A stretch of 39,174 bases of DNA, taken from the IMG/VR virus record IMGVR_UViG_3300020147_000007, positions 1 through 39,174 of that record. One strand, 5' to 3'. Every line of letters starts with the position of its first letter. Position 1 is the first letter of the stretch. Position numbers and translations under genes: made by a program. The stretch is from a virus. The notes under the pieces are model-generated. The model was not told where the DNA came from and made no database searches. It saw only the letters and a program-made list of their open reading frames with translations. Below, piece by piece: positions 32,156 to 37,748 of the stretch.

Positions 32156-32212
32156 GAGGGTTGTCGGCCGCAGGGAGGGCGGCGCTACCGGAGGGGAGCC
32201 GGTGAAACCCTC
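32156..32212 (-). ncRNA. Structured small RNA: three-way junction with two C-rich loops
   Basis: The minus-strand RNA closes with GAGGGTT (32206-32212) paired to AACCCTC (32156-32162). Inside are two perfect 5-bp stems: ACCGG/CCGGT (32187-32203) with loop CUCCCCU, and GCCGC/GCGGC (32167-32183) with loop CCUCCCU. Both seven-base loops are complementary to Shine-Dalgarno-type sequences (AGGGGAG, AGGGAGG), which fits an RNA that binds ribosome sites. A terminator follows four bases on. No gene overlaps it. This is a prediction from base pairing; the 5' end and expression are unknown. Confidence 0.55.
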
Positions 32213-32220
32213 AAAACAGC

Positions 32221-32291
32221 GCAGGCTGTCTTATCCAATTGGACGACTGGCGCGGTCAGAGCCAGGCGGGAATCGAACCCGCGTCTCCTGC
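32221..32291 (-). tRNA. Candidate circularly permuted tRNA (3' half before 5' half)
   Basis: On the minus strand, a 3' half (GCAGG, AGAC, T-stem GCGGG/CCCGC with loop TTCGATT, acceptor strand CTGGCTC, T) at 32258-32291 comes first. A five-base link (32254-32258, sharing the T) precedes a 5' half at 32221-32253: acceptor strand GCGCCAG, TC, then a canonical D-arm with loop AATTGGATA (A14, GG18-19, A21). CTGGCTC and GCGCCAG pair at six of seven positions, and GCAGG pairs fully with CCTGC as the anticodon stem. The anticodon loop is split between the two outer ends, so identity is unresolved. Two ordinary but broken tRNA remnants are an alternative. Confidence 0.4.
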
Positions 32292-32306
32292 TTGATTGGC
32301 GGGGTG

Positions 32307-32377
32307 GCCGGTGCTGATCTCCGGCTTTGCCAACGAACGGCCGTAACGTTGGCGGTTCGGACCTGCGGCCTTGCCGC
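32307..32377 (-). other. Run of hairpins before the tRNA-like element
   Basis: Upstream on the minus strand are GCGGC/GCCGC (32365-32377, 3-base loop), a 7-bp GCCAACG/CGTTGGC stem (32329-32353, 11-base loop containing ACGGCCGT) and GCCGG/CCGGC (32307-32325, 9-base loop). The whole 32307-32412 stretch has no gene. With the tRNA-like element, the C-rich-loop RNA and the terminator it may form one long structured non-coding transcript starting in the upstream gene. Confidence 0.45.
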
Positions 32378-32412
32378 GCATCAGCCTGCGCATTCACCCC
32401 TTACCTCAAACC

Positions 32413-32604
32413 TTACCCCGTTTCCTGTCCAGCGCCAACCCGCCTGGCGTTCTTGGCATCCTTCTCGGCCCGTCGTGCAGCCGCCAAGCACTTGCAAAGT
32501 GCCGATTGAAGGAGAAGCATGTTCTTGATCTTGGCCGCACGCTTCGATGCCGTCATCGCTGCATAATAGTCGATAGCCCTCTGCATTTCAGGCTTGAAGC
32601 TCAT
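32413..32604 (-). CDS. Small basic helical protein (63 aa)
   Basis: ATG 32604 overlaps the upstream stop as ATGA; an ATG nine bases earlier (32613) is possible. The protein is strongly helical and basic (MSFKPEMQRAIDYYAAMTASKRAAKIK; LAAARRAEKDAKNARRVGA). Function unknown. It is the last gene before the structured non-coding stretch and so the last product of the leftward early unit. Confidence 0.6.
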   Translation of the reverse strand: MSFKPEMQRAIDYYAAMTASKRAAKIKNMLLLQSALCKCLAAARRAEKDAKNARRVGAGQETG

Positions 32605-33041
32605 CCTTCCCATCCAGCGCTGCGGGCGATGGCTGCCTCGATGTACACCGCGCCGTCAAGCAGTTCCTCCTGCATGTGGCGCAGCCAGTCGGCCAGCGAC
32701 AGATCGCCTCGCTCGGTCGTGACGCCGTACTTGGCGAGGCCAACGCGCGACCGCTCCATCAGTTTCGTTCGCACCGCCTCGACGTTCGCATCCGGCGCGG
32801 GGGCGGGCGTGGCCGGGTAGTTCGTTGCGGAACATGCGACGCACTCGAACAGGACTCCGGCCCCGCACTCAGGGCATGGCGGATTGATGCCGCCCAGCAG
32901 TTCTTCCATCGCCTCGCCGATGGCAAGGTGCAGCGTAGCCGGTCCTGTGACCCACTTTCCTTCGGGGCAGTGGGCGCGAATCTCAGCGGCGATAGCGTTG
33001 TCGATCCGCTCGCGCAGCTTCTCGGTTTCGGGCTTACTCAT
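32601..33041 (-). CDS. Mosaic protein with nucleotide-hydrolase-like C-terminus (146 aa)
   Basis: The N-terminus MSKPETEKL has 28 bases identical to the start of the gene at 4831. A cysteine pair set (PPCPECGAGVLFECVACSATN) and a TPAPAPDA linker follow. The C-terminus, MERSRVGLAKYGVTTERGDLSLADWLRHMQEELLDGAVYIEAAI, matches the phage domain 'R..G..KYG...W..H..EEL.DA..Y' usually annotated as a dATP/dGTP-type diphosphohydrolase-like domain (DUF5664). A role in nucleotide pool control is plausible but not shown. Confidence 0.65.
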   Translation of the reverse strand: MSKPETEKLRERIDNAIAAEIRAHCPEGKWVTGPATLHLAIGEAMEELLGGINPPCPECGAGVLFECVACSATNYPATPAPAPDANVEAVRTKLMERSRVGLAKYGVTTERGDLSLADWLRHMQEELLDGAVYIEAAIARSAGWEG

Positions 33042-33184
33042 CGTTTGCTCCACTCTGCAAAGATCACATCCGCCCACCGGTTGACCAGTCGCGGCCATCC
33101 GGTTTCACGGCACCAGAAGATGAAGTCCATCTCAATCAGGAACTCATCATCATCCCACCCCAACGCGCCCCAACCCTTGTCCAT
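33038..33184 (-). CDS. Small aromatic-rich protein (48 aa)
   Basis: ATG 33184 to a stop overlapping the next gene's start as ATGA. The protein is rich in Trp, Phe and Asp (MDKGWGALGWDDDEFLIEMD; WPRLVNRWADVIFAEWSKR) and probably helical. It overlaps the end of the VRR-NUC-like gene by 35 bases. Function unknown. Seven Trp/Phe-rich stretches in 48 residues and tight coupling argue for a real gene. Confidence 0.55.
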   Translation of the reverse strand: MDKGWGALGWDDDEFLIEMDFIFWCRETGWPRLVNRWADVIFAEWSKR

Positions 33185-33461
33185 CTCGCACCCCCACGGC
33201 TAGTAGTGCCTCGTCAACGGTCGTTACCACTTTCACCGGCCAAACCCGGTGGAAGTCCACCTGTGCGTCAGTGAGCTTTCGCTCGCTCGGAGGACGTTTC
33301 CCATCCTTCACCTCAAGGAACGTGATCTGGCCGGCCAACAGGACACACAGGTCCGGGCAACCTTTCCCGACTGCCCCGAGGTCAAGGACAGCCGCACCGA
33401 CTTTGCGCAGCGCAGCGACAATTTCCCCGTGATTGGCGTCACGACGTGCAGCCCTACGCAT
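33150..33461 (-). CDS. VRR-NUC-like PD-(D/E)XK nuclease (103 aa)
   Basis: The signature RRDANHGEIVAALRKVGAAV, then GCPDLCVLLAGQITFLEVKDGKRPPSERKLTDAQ fits the small PD-(D/E)XK nucleases of phages: Glu13 in the first helix, Asp37, then Glu50-x-Lys52 and Gln67. This family includes structure-specific (Holliday or flap type) nucleases. It sits beside a Ref-like protein and NinB, forming a recombination cluster. The gene ends overlapping the following small ORF. Confidence 0.75.
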   Translation of the reverse strand: MRRAARRDANHGEIVAALRKVGAAVLDLGAVGKGCPDLCVLLAGQITFLEVKDGKRPPSERKLTDAQVDFHRVWPVKVVTTVDEALLAVGVRDGQGLGRVGVG

Positions 33462-33727
33462 CGAACAGCCTCCGAATCGTCACCGCCAGCGCATCAATCT
33501 CATCCATCTTCATCACTCGCCACATGGTCCTGCGGCCATGAATGCCGTTCTCTGACCCTTGATGGCAATCTTGGCACAGCGCCACGCAGGTCCAGTGCTG
33601 TCCCTGGTTGATGTGATGGGCCGCACTCGGTGGGGGGGTGGTCACACAGAGAGCACGGGAGAGACTTCACCGCCTCGATGTGCGTCGCCTCGGCCTTGGT
33701 GAATGCTTTGGAGTTCTTCGACCTCAC
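33454..33727 (-). pseudogene. Ref-like HNH nuclease gene, broken by a 1-base frameshift
   Basis: Start GTG 33727 (GTGA overlap with NinB). The frame reads MRSKNSKAFTKAEATHIEAVKSLPCSLCDHPP, then falls out of frame at a run of seven C on the minus strand (33632-33638). A second frame continues as PSAAHHINQGQHWTCVALCQDCHQGSENGIHGRRTMW to the stop at 33454. Together they give about 90 residues of the phage Ref/HNH-type nuclease family (CxxC, HH, CxxCH). One fewer C would restore it. A sequencing or assembly indel, a real mutation, or a programmed shift are all possible. Confidence 0.7.
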
Positions 33728-34152
33728 CAGCCCGTCTCCCTGGTCGTGAACTTCACGCCATGTTCGGCGCCGAACGCATGGCACCACTCGATCAGTTCCC
33801 CCATCTCCTTTTTGCTCATCTGGCTGGTGCGCTCGTAGATCACATCCACACCCACGCCGTCCAGCGCCGGCACCATCATGGGCCGGTCACCGCGCTCACG
33901 CAGCCAGGCGGCTGTGCAAAGACGCTTCCAGACTCCGGCCGGGAACTTCTGCCCCTGCCAAACCACCTGGTCGGCGATGTCGTTCAGTGCCGCATGCAGC
34001 GCCGCATTGGCGGCCAACGAGCGCTTCGGATCCTGCACGACCACTTCGCAGCCGTTGTGCCACCCACGGATGACGCTGGCGACGAACTCCAGCCGCTTGG
34101 TGTCCTCGGCGGTCTTGAGGCCGCTCGGGAAACGGAAGGTGCGGCGAGTCAC
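33724..34152 (-). CDS. ninB: NinB / Orf family recombination protein (142 aa)
   Basis: The pattern RSLAANAALHAALNDIADQVVWQGQKFPAGVWKRLCTAAWLRE, then PALDGVGVDVIYERTSQMSKKEMGELIEWCHAFGAEHGV is diagnostic for NinB (lambda Orf), a single-strand-binding recombination mediator that helps load recombinases in place of host RecFOR. Length is in the family range of about 146. It heads a block of Ref-like and VRR-NUC-like nucleases. Confidence 0.9.
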   Translation of the reverse strand: MTRRTFRFPSGLKTAEDTKRLEFVASVIRGWHNGCEVVVQDPKRSLAANAALHAALNDIADQVVWQGQKFPAGVWKRLCTAAWLRERGDRPMMVPALDGVGVDVIYERTSQMSKKEMGELIEWCHAFGAEHGVKFTTRETGW

Positions 34153-34412
34153 ATTGCCTCGCCATGGACTTCGTAGAAGAAGTCCTCCAGTTCTCTAGGG
34201 CGGTTTGGCATGGTCCTGACGAACGCCAGTGCGCGCCTGAGGACCGATTCATGCCTCGCGGCATCCACGCATTCGATAACCTCGTAGCCACGGGATTCGA
34301 TTTCATCAATCAGGTCGTCGTCATTCAGGCAGCCCATGATGTCATCCTCGTGGATGTCGATATCTACATCCACCTCTGTCTCAACCGAGACGGTTTTCGT
34401 GATCGTCGGCAT
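34149..34412 (-). CDS. Acidic early protein (87 aa)
   Basis: ATG 34412 with GGGGAG upstream; it ends overlapping NinB's start as ATGA. The N-terminal half is very acidic with alternating Val/Glu/Asp strands (SVETEVDVDIDIHEDDIMGCLNDDDLIDEIESRGYEV) and the end is helical. Such acidic beta-rich fronts are seen in several phage unknowns. Function unknown; a DNA-mimic or protein-binding role is possible from its charge. Confidence 0.65.
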   Translation of the reverse strand: MPTITKTVSVETEVDVDIDIHEDDIMGCLNDDDLIDEIESRGYEVIECVDAARHESVLRRALAFVRTMPNRPRELEDFFYEVHGEAM

Positions 34413-34632
34413 TTTGCTCCCCTTCGATGTCCATCTGTCCTGGTTCAGGATTGGCAAACTGCAGGGGCGTCACCACGTGACGGCCGCACATCAGTGGCCC
34501 TCCTCGCTTCTCCGGCTTGAATGCCTTGCGCAGCGTCTCCCGCGTCGCCTTGACCCTGATTTCCGAATACGGCCTCCCGGTTGCATCAAGGCTGTCCGCC
34601 AGCCTTGCTACCCTCTCCACTATCGTCACCAT
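34381..34632 (-). CDS. Early protein, unknown function (83 aa)
   Basis: ATG 34632 is chosen because GGAGG lies five bases upstream. The sequence MVTIVERVARLADSLDATGRPYSEIRVKATRETLRKAFKPEKRGGPLMCG is helical then basic, with a short polar end. It overlaps the following gene by 32 bases. Proteins with 'YSEIRV..ATRETL.KAF' are common unknowns of phage early regions. Confidence 0.65.
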   Translation of the reverse strand: MVTIVERVARLADSLDATGRPYSEIRVKATRETLRKAFKPEKRGGPLMCGRHVVTPLQFANPEPGQMDIEGEQNADDHENRLG

Positions 34633-34634
34633 AA

Positions 34635-34862
34635 CTACCTCCGTTTCTGGAACCGCTCCGGCCACAGCCTCGCGCTGCTCCGGGTGTCGGCCTGCTCAGT
34701 GGGCTCCCACGAGTAGTACGGCCTCACCATTGCTCCAAGCCGGAACGCCCCGTGCGAGTAGTGCATCGGCTCCCCGTCGTCGTAAGGGGTGAGCCGTACC
34801 CAGAATATTCCAGGGTGATCAGGCTCTTCCTGCGTTGATAAAGAGTGTCTATTTACGCTCAC
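34635..34862 (-). CDS. Small early protein downstream of an HNH insertion, GTG start (75 aa)
   Basis: GTG 34862 is preferred because GGGAG lies nine bases upstream; an ATG at 34883 has no ribosome site. The start overlaps the end of the HNH gene by 14 bases. The body, PGIFWVRLTPYDDGEPMHYSHGAFRLGAMVRPYYSWEPTEQAD, is beta-rich. Its first residues (VNRHSLSTQEEP) resemble the 18-residue frame on the other side of the HNH gene (SRHPLSQQEPP), so the HNH may have landed at this gene's 5' end. Confidence 0.6.
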   Translation of the reverse strand: MSVNRHSLSTQEEPDHPGIFWVRLTPYDDGEPMHYSHGAFRLGAMVRPYYSWEPTEQADTRSSARLWPERFQKRR

Positions 34863-35379
34863 GCCTGTGAACTCCCAAAACAAAATGGGCGTGCCTCACA
34901 TTTTCTGCATTGGTGACCCACTCAAGATTTTCGGGCCTGTTATTCCGCTTACGTCCATCCTTGTGGTTTACATGAAGGCCTTCTTCATAGCCCTTGCAGA
35001 ATGCCAGAGCCACGCAACGGTGGACGAAAATCGGCCTGCCATTAACGCCAATGACTGGATAGCCATGCTGGCTCAACTTCGTGTGGCACAGCCGCCGGCT
35101 CAGAGTTTTCACAACCCCAGATACTGTTTTCACGGTTGTTGGTGCAATTCTTATCCTCCCGTGAGTGCTAACTTCTCTGCAATGCAATCCAGGGACTCGA
35201 ACCCATATTTCAGGGTCATAGAGAACTCCACCCGCAGGAGCATCTACATGCTGCTGCATTTGAGGCTCGCCAGACTTCGTCCCAAGCGGATCGCCATACC
35301 TGCGGAGTCGTCTGTAGTGCGTCGGGCAAAGCCCACGGGCCATCTTTCCTCGCAAGCAACCATCAACCTTACATGTCAT
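34849..35379 (-). CDS. HNH homing endonuclease with N-terminal zinc finger (176 aa)
   Basis: ATG 35379 is chosen over 35385 because GGAGG is seven bases before the first and only one before the second. The N-terminus MTCKVDGCLRGKMARGLCPTHYRRL has C-x4-C-x9-C-x2-H spacing, a zinc-finger module common in phage endonucleases. The core GLHVNHKDGRKRNNRPENLEWVTNAENVRHA (134-164) is the HNH domain. Codon use is more A/T-rich than its neighbours, consistent with recent arrival. It interrupts the small early genes on the leftward unit. Confidence 0.85.
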   Translation of the reverse strand: MTCKVDGCLRGKMARGLCPTHYRRLRRYGDPLGTKSGEPQMQQHVDAPAGGVLYDPEIWVRVPGLHCREVSTHGRIRIAPTTVKTVSGVVKTLSRRLCHTKLSQHGYPVIGVNGRPIFVHRCVALAFCKGYEEGLHVNHKDGRKRNNRPENLEWVTNAENVRHAHFVLGVHRRERK

Positions 35380-35432
35380 TTCCATACCTCCGCCTGTGGC
35401 GGTTCCTGCTGCGACAGCGGGTGCCGGCTCAC
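35376..35432 (-). CDS. 18-residue frame at the HNH border, possible gene remnant
   Basis: Starts GTG 35432 in a GTGA overlap with the gene before and stops in an ATGA overlap with the HNH start. The product MSRHPLSQQEPPQAEVWK resembles the N-terminus of the protein at 34862, suggesting it is the stranded original 5' end of that gene after HNH insertion. It may equally be a tiny coupling frame. No homology is claimed beyond this similarity. Confidence 0.4.
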   Translation of the reverse strand: MSRHPLSQQEPPQAEVWK

Positions 35433-35590
35433 AGCGCGCGCCTCACCTGATCGGCCCGCACCATAGCCAACCATGCCTTGCACTGCCGGATAGCGAGCCA
35501 CGGGCGGTCGGACTGCATGGCCGCGTAAGCGATGATCTCGGCGTCCGAGCAGCCAGAGGCGGCCAGGTCGTAGCAGTCTGCAGCGGTCAC
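35429..35590 (-). CDS. Small helical early protein, GTG start (53 aa)
   Basis: GTG 35590 overlaps the upstream stop as GTGA. The protein is helical: MTAADCYDLAASGCSDAEI, then MQSDRPWLAIRQCKAWLAMVRADQVRRAL. Similar short proteins with a 'YDLAA.G..DAEI..YA' start occur in phages. Function unknown. It is easily missed because it lacks an ATG and is under 60 codons. Confidence 0.65.
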   Translation of the reverse strand: MTAADCYDLAASGCSDAEIIAYAAMQSDRPWLAIRQCKAWLAMVRADQVRRAL

Positions 35591-35988
35591 TTCGTCTCTC
35601 CCGGCTCTTCGTCTTCAACGTCGGCGCTGCGGTAAACCGGCCACACTGCGTTGGACTCGTCCAGCATCCGGCGAATCTCCGCGATGTTGCGCTGCGCCAC
35701 CTCGTCCGACACCACCTTCGCCGGCAGGGCCGGAAGCTCCTCGGCTTTCGGCATGTTTCGGATCAGGTCAGCCGGAGTCGGCCAGTCCGTTTGCGTGGCG
35801 GCCAGTGCGCGGAACGCCTGCGCGATACGCGGTCGGTCGCGAATCTCATCCCACACGCGGTTGTACGTGAGGGCATCAATCCACGCCGCGACGGTCCCTT
35901 GCGCCATTTCCGCCGAAGGCGAACCCGGGAGCCTCAAGCAAAAGAGCTTCTGCACCCCGGTCGTGATTGCCGTTGCGAACCAATCCAT
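35587..35988 (-). CDS. Replication-associated protein after YdaU (133 aa)
   Basis: ATG 35988 is supported by GAGGA eight bases upstream and overlaps the end of the YdaU-like gene by 113 bases in another frame. The sequence MDWFATAITTGVQKLFCLRLPGSPSAEMAQGTVAAWIDAL, then DWPTPADLIRNMPK is seen in phage proteins placed after the replication initiator, where a helicase-loading or initiator-partner role is suspected. No ATPase motif is present, so it is not a DnaC-type loader on its own. Confidence 0.6.
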   Translation of the reverse strand: MDWFATAITTGVQKLFCLRLPGSPSAEMAQGTVAAWIDALTYNRVWDEIRDRPRIAQAFRALAATQTDWPTPADLIRNMPKAEELPALPAKVVSDEVAQRNIAEIRRMLDESNAVWPVYRSADVEDEEPGETK

Positions 35989-36766
35989 GCTTCATTTCCT
36001 CAAGGTTGATGATGGCCTGCATGTCGCGGGAGGGCGCTCGCGGAGCCGGCGCGGGAGCGGCCGGAGGATCCCAGTCGTTCAGGTAGTGCCCACCTGGCCC
36101 CAGGAAGCGGGAAGCCTGCATGACGAACTCCGTCCCCACCTTTCCCGTGATCTGCATGAAATTGGCGTAGCGGGTAACGCCCTGCATTAGGTCAGCGAAA
36201 GCGACCCCTTCCCGCACCCTAGCCTCGAAACACTTCCTGGCGTCGGCCTTGCTGTTGCTCCCGCCCCGCTTCGGGTACGCCTGCCACAAGGCGTCGAAAT
36301 CTGCGTTCGGTGCGGCTTGCCGCACAGAGCTTTTGATCTTCTGGTTTTGGGTTATGGGTATTGGGTTATGGGTAGCATTGCCTTCGCAATGCGTTCGCAT
36401 TGCGTTCGCATTGCGTTCGCTTGCCTCAGCCATTGATACACGGGCTTTTGCGGCCCATCTTGCGGCAGCGGACTCTCGGGCCTTGTCGGATTTTTTGTAG
36501 AAAGAGGCGATGACCTCGTCGGCCTTTTCGTTCCGCCAGCCGTCGTCGCAAAGGCGGAAGAACTCGTAAAGGACCCGCTCGATGGCTGCTTTTTCGTCCT
36601 TCCCCCGGGCGCCGGCCAGGCGCTGAACCGTCGCCAGATCGACCGGCAACGGCTTCTCTTTGTCGTAGTAGATTCGGAGGAGGCGATTGTAGGCCCCGTC
36701 CTCCAGGAGGCTCAGGTGCCCGGCCTTGGTGACGTAATCGCCGATGTGGAGCGGGAAGAAGTGCAT
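35876..36766 (-). CDS. YdaU / DUF1376 replication initiator-like protein (296 aa)
   Basis: The start ATG 36766 gives MHFFPLHIGDYVTKAGHLSLLEDGAYNRLLRIYYDKEKPLP, the defining DUF1376 (YdaU) block, a winged-helix domain found where lambda-like phages carry gene O. The middle (about 100-150) is disordered and is encoded by tandem repeats that look like an origin (36347-36420). The C-terminal part (DFDALWQAYPKRGGSNSKADARKCFEARV) is a second helical domain found in phage replication proteins. It probably binds its own internal iterons and recruits the host helicase. Confidence 0.8.
   Translation of the reverse strand: MHFFPLHIGDYVTKAGHLSLLEDGAYNRLLRIYYDKEKPLPVDLATVQRLAGARGKDEKAAIERVLYEFFRLCDDGWRNEKADEVIASFYKKSDKARESAAARWAAKARVSMAEASERNANAMRTHCEGNATHNPIPITQNQKIKSSVRQAAPNADFDALWQAYPKRGGSNSKADARKCFEARVREGVAFADLMQGVTRYANFMQITGKVGTEFVMQASRFLGPGGHYLNDWDPPAAPAPAPRAPSRDMQAIINLEEMKHGLVRNGNHDRGAEALLLEAPGFAFGGNGARDRRGVD
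36347..36420. repeat. Iterons and AT-rich tandem repeat: putative replication origin inside the initiator gene
   Basis: Four tandem 11-base units at 36377-36420 (plus strand: ATTGCCTTCGC, AATGCGTTCGC, ATTGCGTTCGC twice) are followed on the left by two copies of the 14-base unit TTGGGTTATGGGTA (36347-36374) and an A/T-rich stretch at 36328-36348. Iterons inside the initiator gene next to an AT-rich segment are the arrangement of the lambda origin in gene O. The protein here encodes low-complexity N/A residues (NANAMRTHCEGNATHNPIPITQ), so the DNA repeats rather than the protein seem to be under constraint. Confidence 0.65.
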
Positions 36767-36923
36767 AGGACAATGCCCAGGGTGGTTACGGCTGCCGGTT
36801 ACTTGGCAGTCCCACTGGTAGGTGCGGAGGGCGACCCGTACTGGGGCCGACAACCGCAACCACGCTGGACACTGCCCTCCATATCCCGCCTGCCAACGGG
36901 AGCCGGCCTCAGCCGGTAACACA

Positions 36924-36952
36924 ATGCTGCCGCAGCCGTCACGCTACGTCAA
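36924..36952 (-). promoter_or_regulatory. Candidate promoter before the replication gene
   Basis: On the minus strand TTGACG (36947-36952) and CAGCAT (36924-36929) are 17 bases apart, the same combination as the candidate late promoter at 32091-32119. It sits in a 213-base gap (36767-36979) that also has two hairpins (CCGGC-TGAG-GCCGG; TCCCG-TTGGCAGG-CGGGA) and no gene. A transcript from here would include the YdaU-like gene and its iterons, and could activate the origin. Confidence 0.35.
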
Positions 36953-36979
36953 CAAGTCATAACGCCGTTCGTCGCCTCG

Positions 36980-37357
36980 TCACGAACCTTGCTTGCCCCA
37001 TTTTGTCGCCTTGCACAATTCCACAACGCGCCGGCACTGTTCTTCGTTCATCATCCCGATATGACAGTCTTTCCCATGGATGCCTAGACGTTCCGCCAGC
37101 CAGCTGTAAGCCTGCCCACGCTTCATGTGGCCGTCCTTCCAGACCGGATCGAACGCCGCATGGGCGGCCTGTTTGGCCTCACGAAGCTCCGCGTTAGCCA
37201 GCCTGCCTAGCGGAACCTGCGTTCCGGGATGGCAGCCGACGCGGGCCTTGCAGGGCTGGCAGCGCCATATCCATTTGTCACGCAGCTTCGGCAAGTGGGG
37301 GTAAACCTCCGCACCGGTTACCAGCTCCGGCGCGCTCCCGCAGTAGTCACACTTCAT
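36980..37357 (-). CDS. DUF3268 zinc-binding protein (125 aa)
   Basis: ATG 37357 with AGGAGA upstream. The sequence MKCDYCGSAPELVTGAEVYPHLPKL, then WRCQPCKARVGCHPGTQVPLGRLANAELREAKQAAHAAFDPVWKDG and AYSWLAERLGIHGKDCHIGMMNEEQCRRVV is the DUF3268 phage/prophage family, with two CxxC knuckles and conserved His/Asp positions. Function is not established; a nucleic acid role is suspected. It is in the leftward early unit. Confidence 0.8.
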   Translation of the reverse strand: MKCDYCGSAPELVTGAEVYPHLPKLRDKWIWRCQPCKARVGCHPGTQVPLGRLANAELREAKQAAHAAFDPVWKDGHMKRGQAYSWLAERLGIHGKDCHIGMMNEEQCRRVVELCKATKWGKQGS

Positions 37358-37373
37358 CGCTATCTCCTGTTCG

Positions 37374-37724
37374 TCACGAACCTTGCAAGGGCCGCCAAAC
37401 GACGATTTCGTCATCCTCGGCCGCATTGCACATGTCTGCTGTACCATTGCCGCCAGGAAAGGCGATCACCGCTTCAGGGTAGAGTAGGAGCATCGCCCTG
37501 TTGCGCATAGGTCCCGCCGCCTTTCCGTAGAACTTCCACATGGCCTTAACGACGGCGCAGTGAATGCCTCGCGCCTCGGCCCATTCGGACGCCAAGGCAT
37601 CAGCGCCAGATGCCCCTCCCACGATGACCATACTGATTGCTCGCCTTGCATTGGCCCTATCCATCGCCAAGAACAGCGCTTCACGGTCAGCAAAGTCACG
37701 GCCTCCGCAAACCATAACTTTCAT
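37374..37724 (-). CDS. DUF2493 (SLOG-superfamily) protein (116 aa)
   Basis: MKVMVCGGRDFADREALFLAM begins with the GGRDF loop of the DUF2493 family, followed by VIVGGASGADALASEWAEARG and VIAFPGGNGTADM, the glycine-rich Rossmann-like nucleotide-binding features of the SLOG superfamily. Such proteins bind nucleotide-derived ligands and are frequent in phages and defence contexts. The exact role is unknown. Located ahead of the DUF3268 gene. Confidence 0.85.
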   Translation of the reverse strand: MKVMVCGGRDFADREALFLAMDRANARRAISMVIVGGASGADALASEWAEARGIHCAVVKAMWKFYGKAAGPMRNRAMLLLYPEAVIAFPGGNGTADMCNAAEDDEIVVWRPLQGS

Positions 37725-37748
37725 GATCTCTCCTTGCGCCAGCTGTTG

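Noticed and set aside
32120-32412. Permuted group I intron-exon arrangement around the tRNA halves
   Set aside because: The flanks do not show the A-rich joining segments or P7-type core sequences expected of group I introns.
35376-35618. An 80-codon ATG frame over the small gene at 35429
   Set aside because: Arg-rich out-of-frame shadow; the GTG-started 53-residue frame has the stop-start overlaps with both neighbours.
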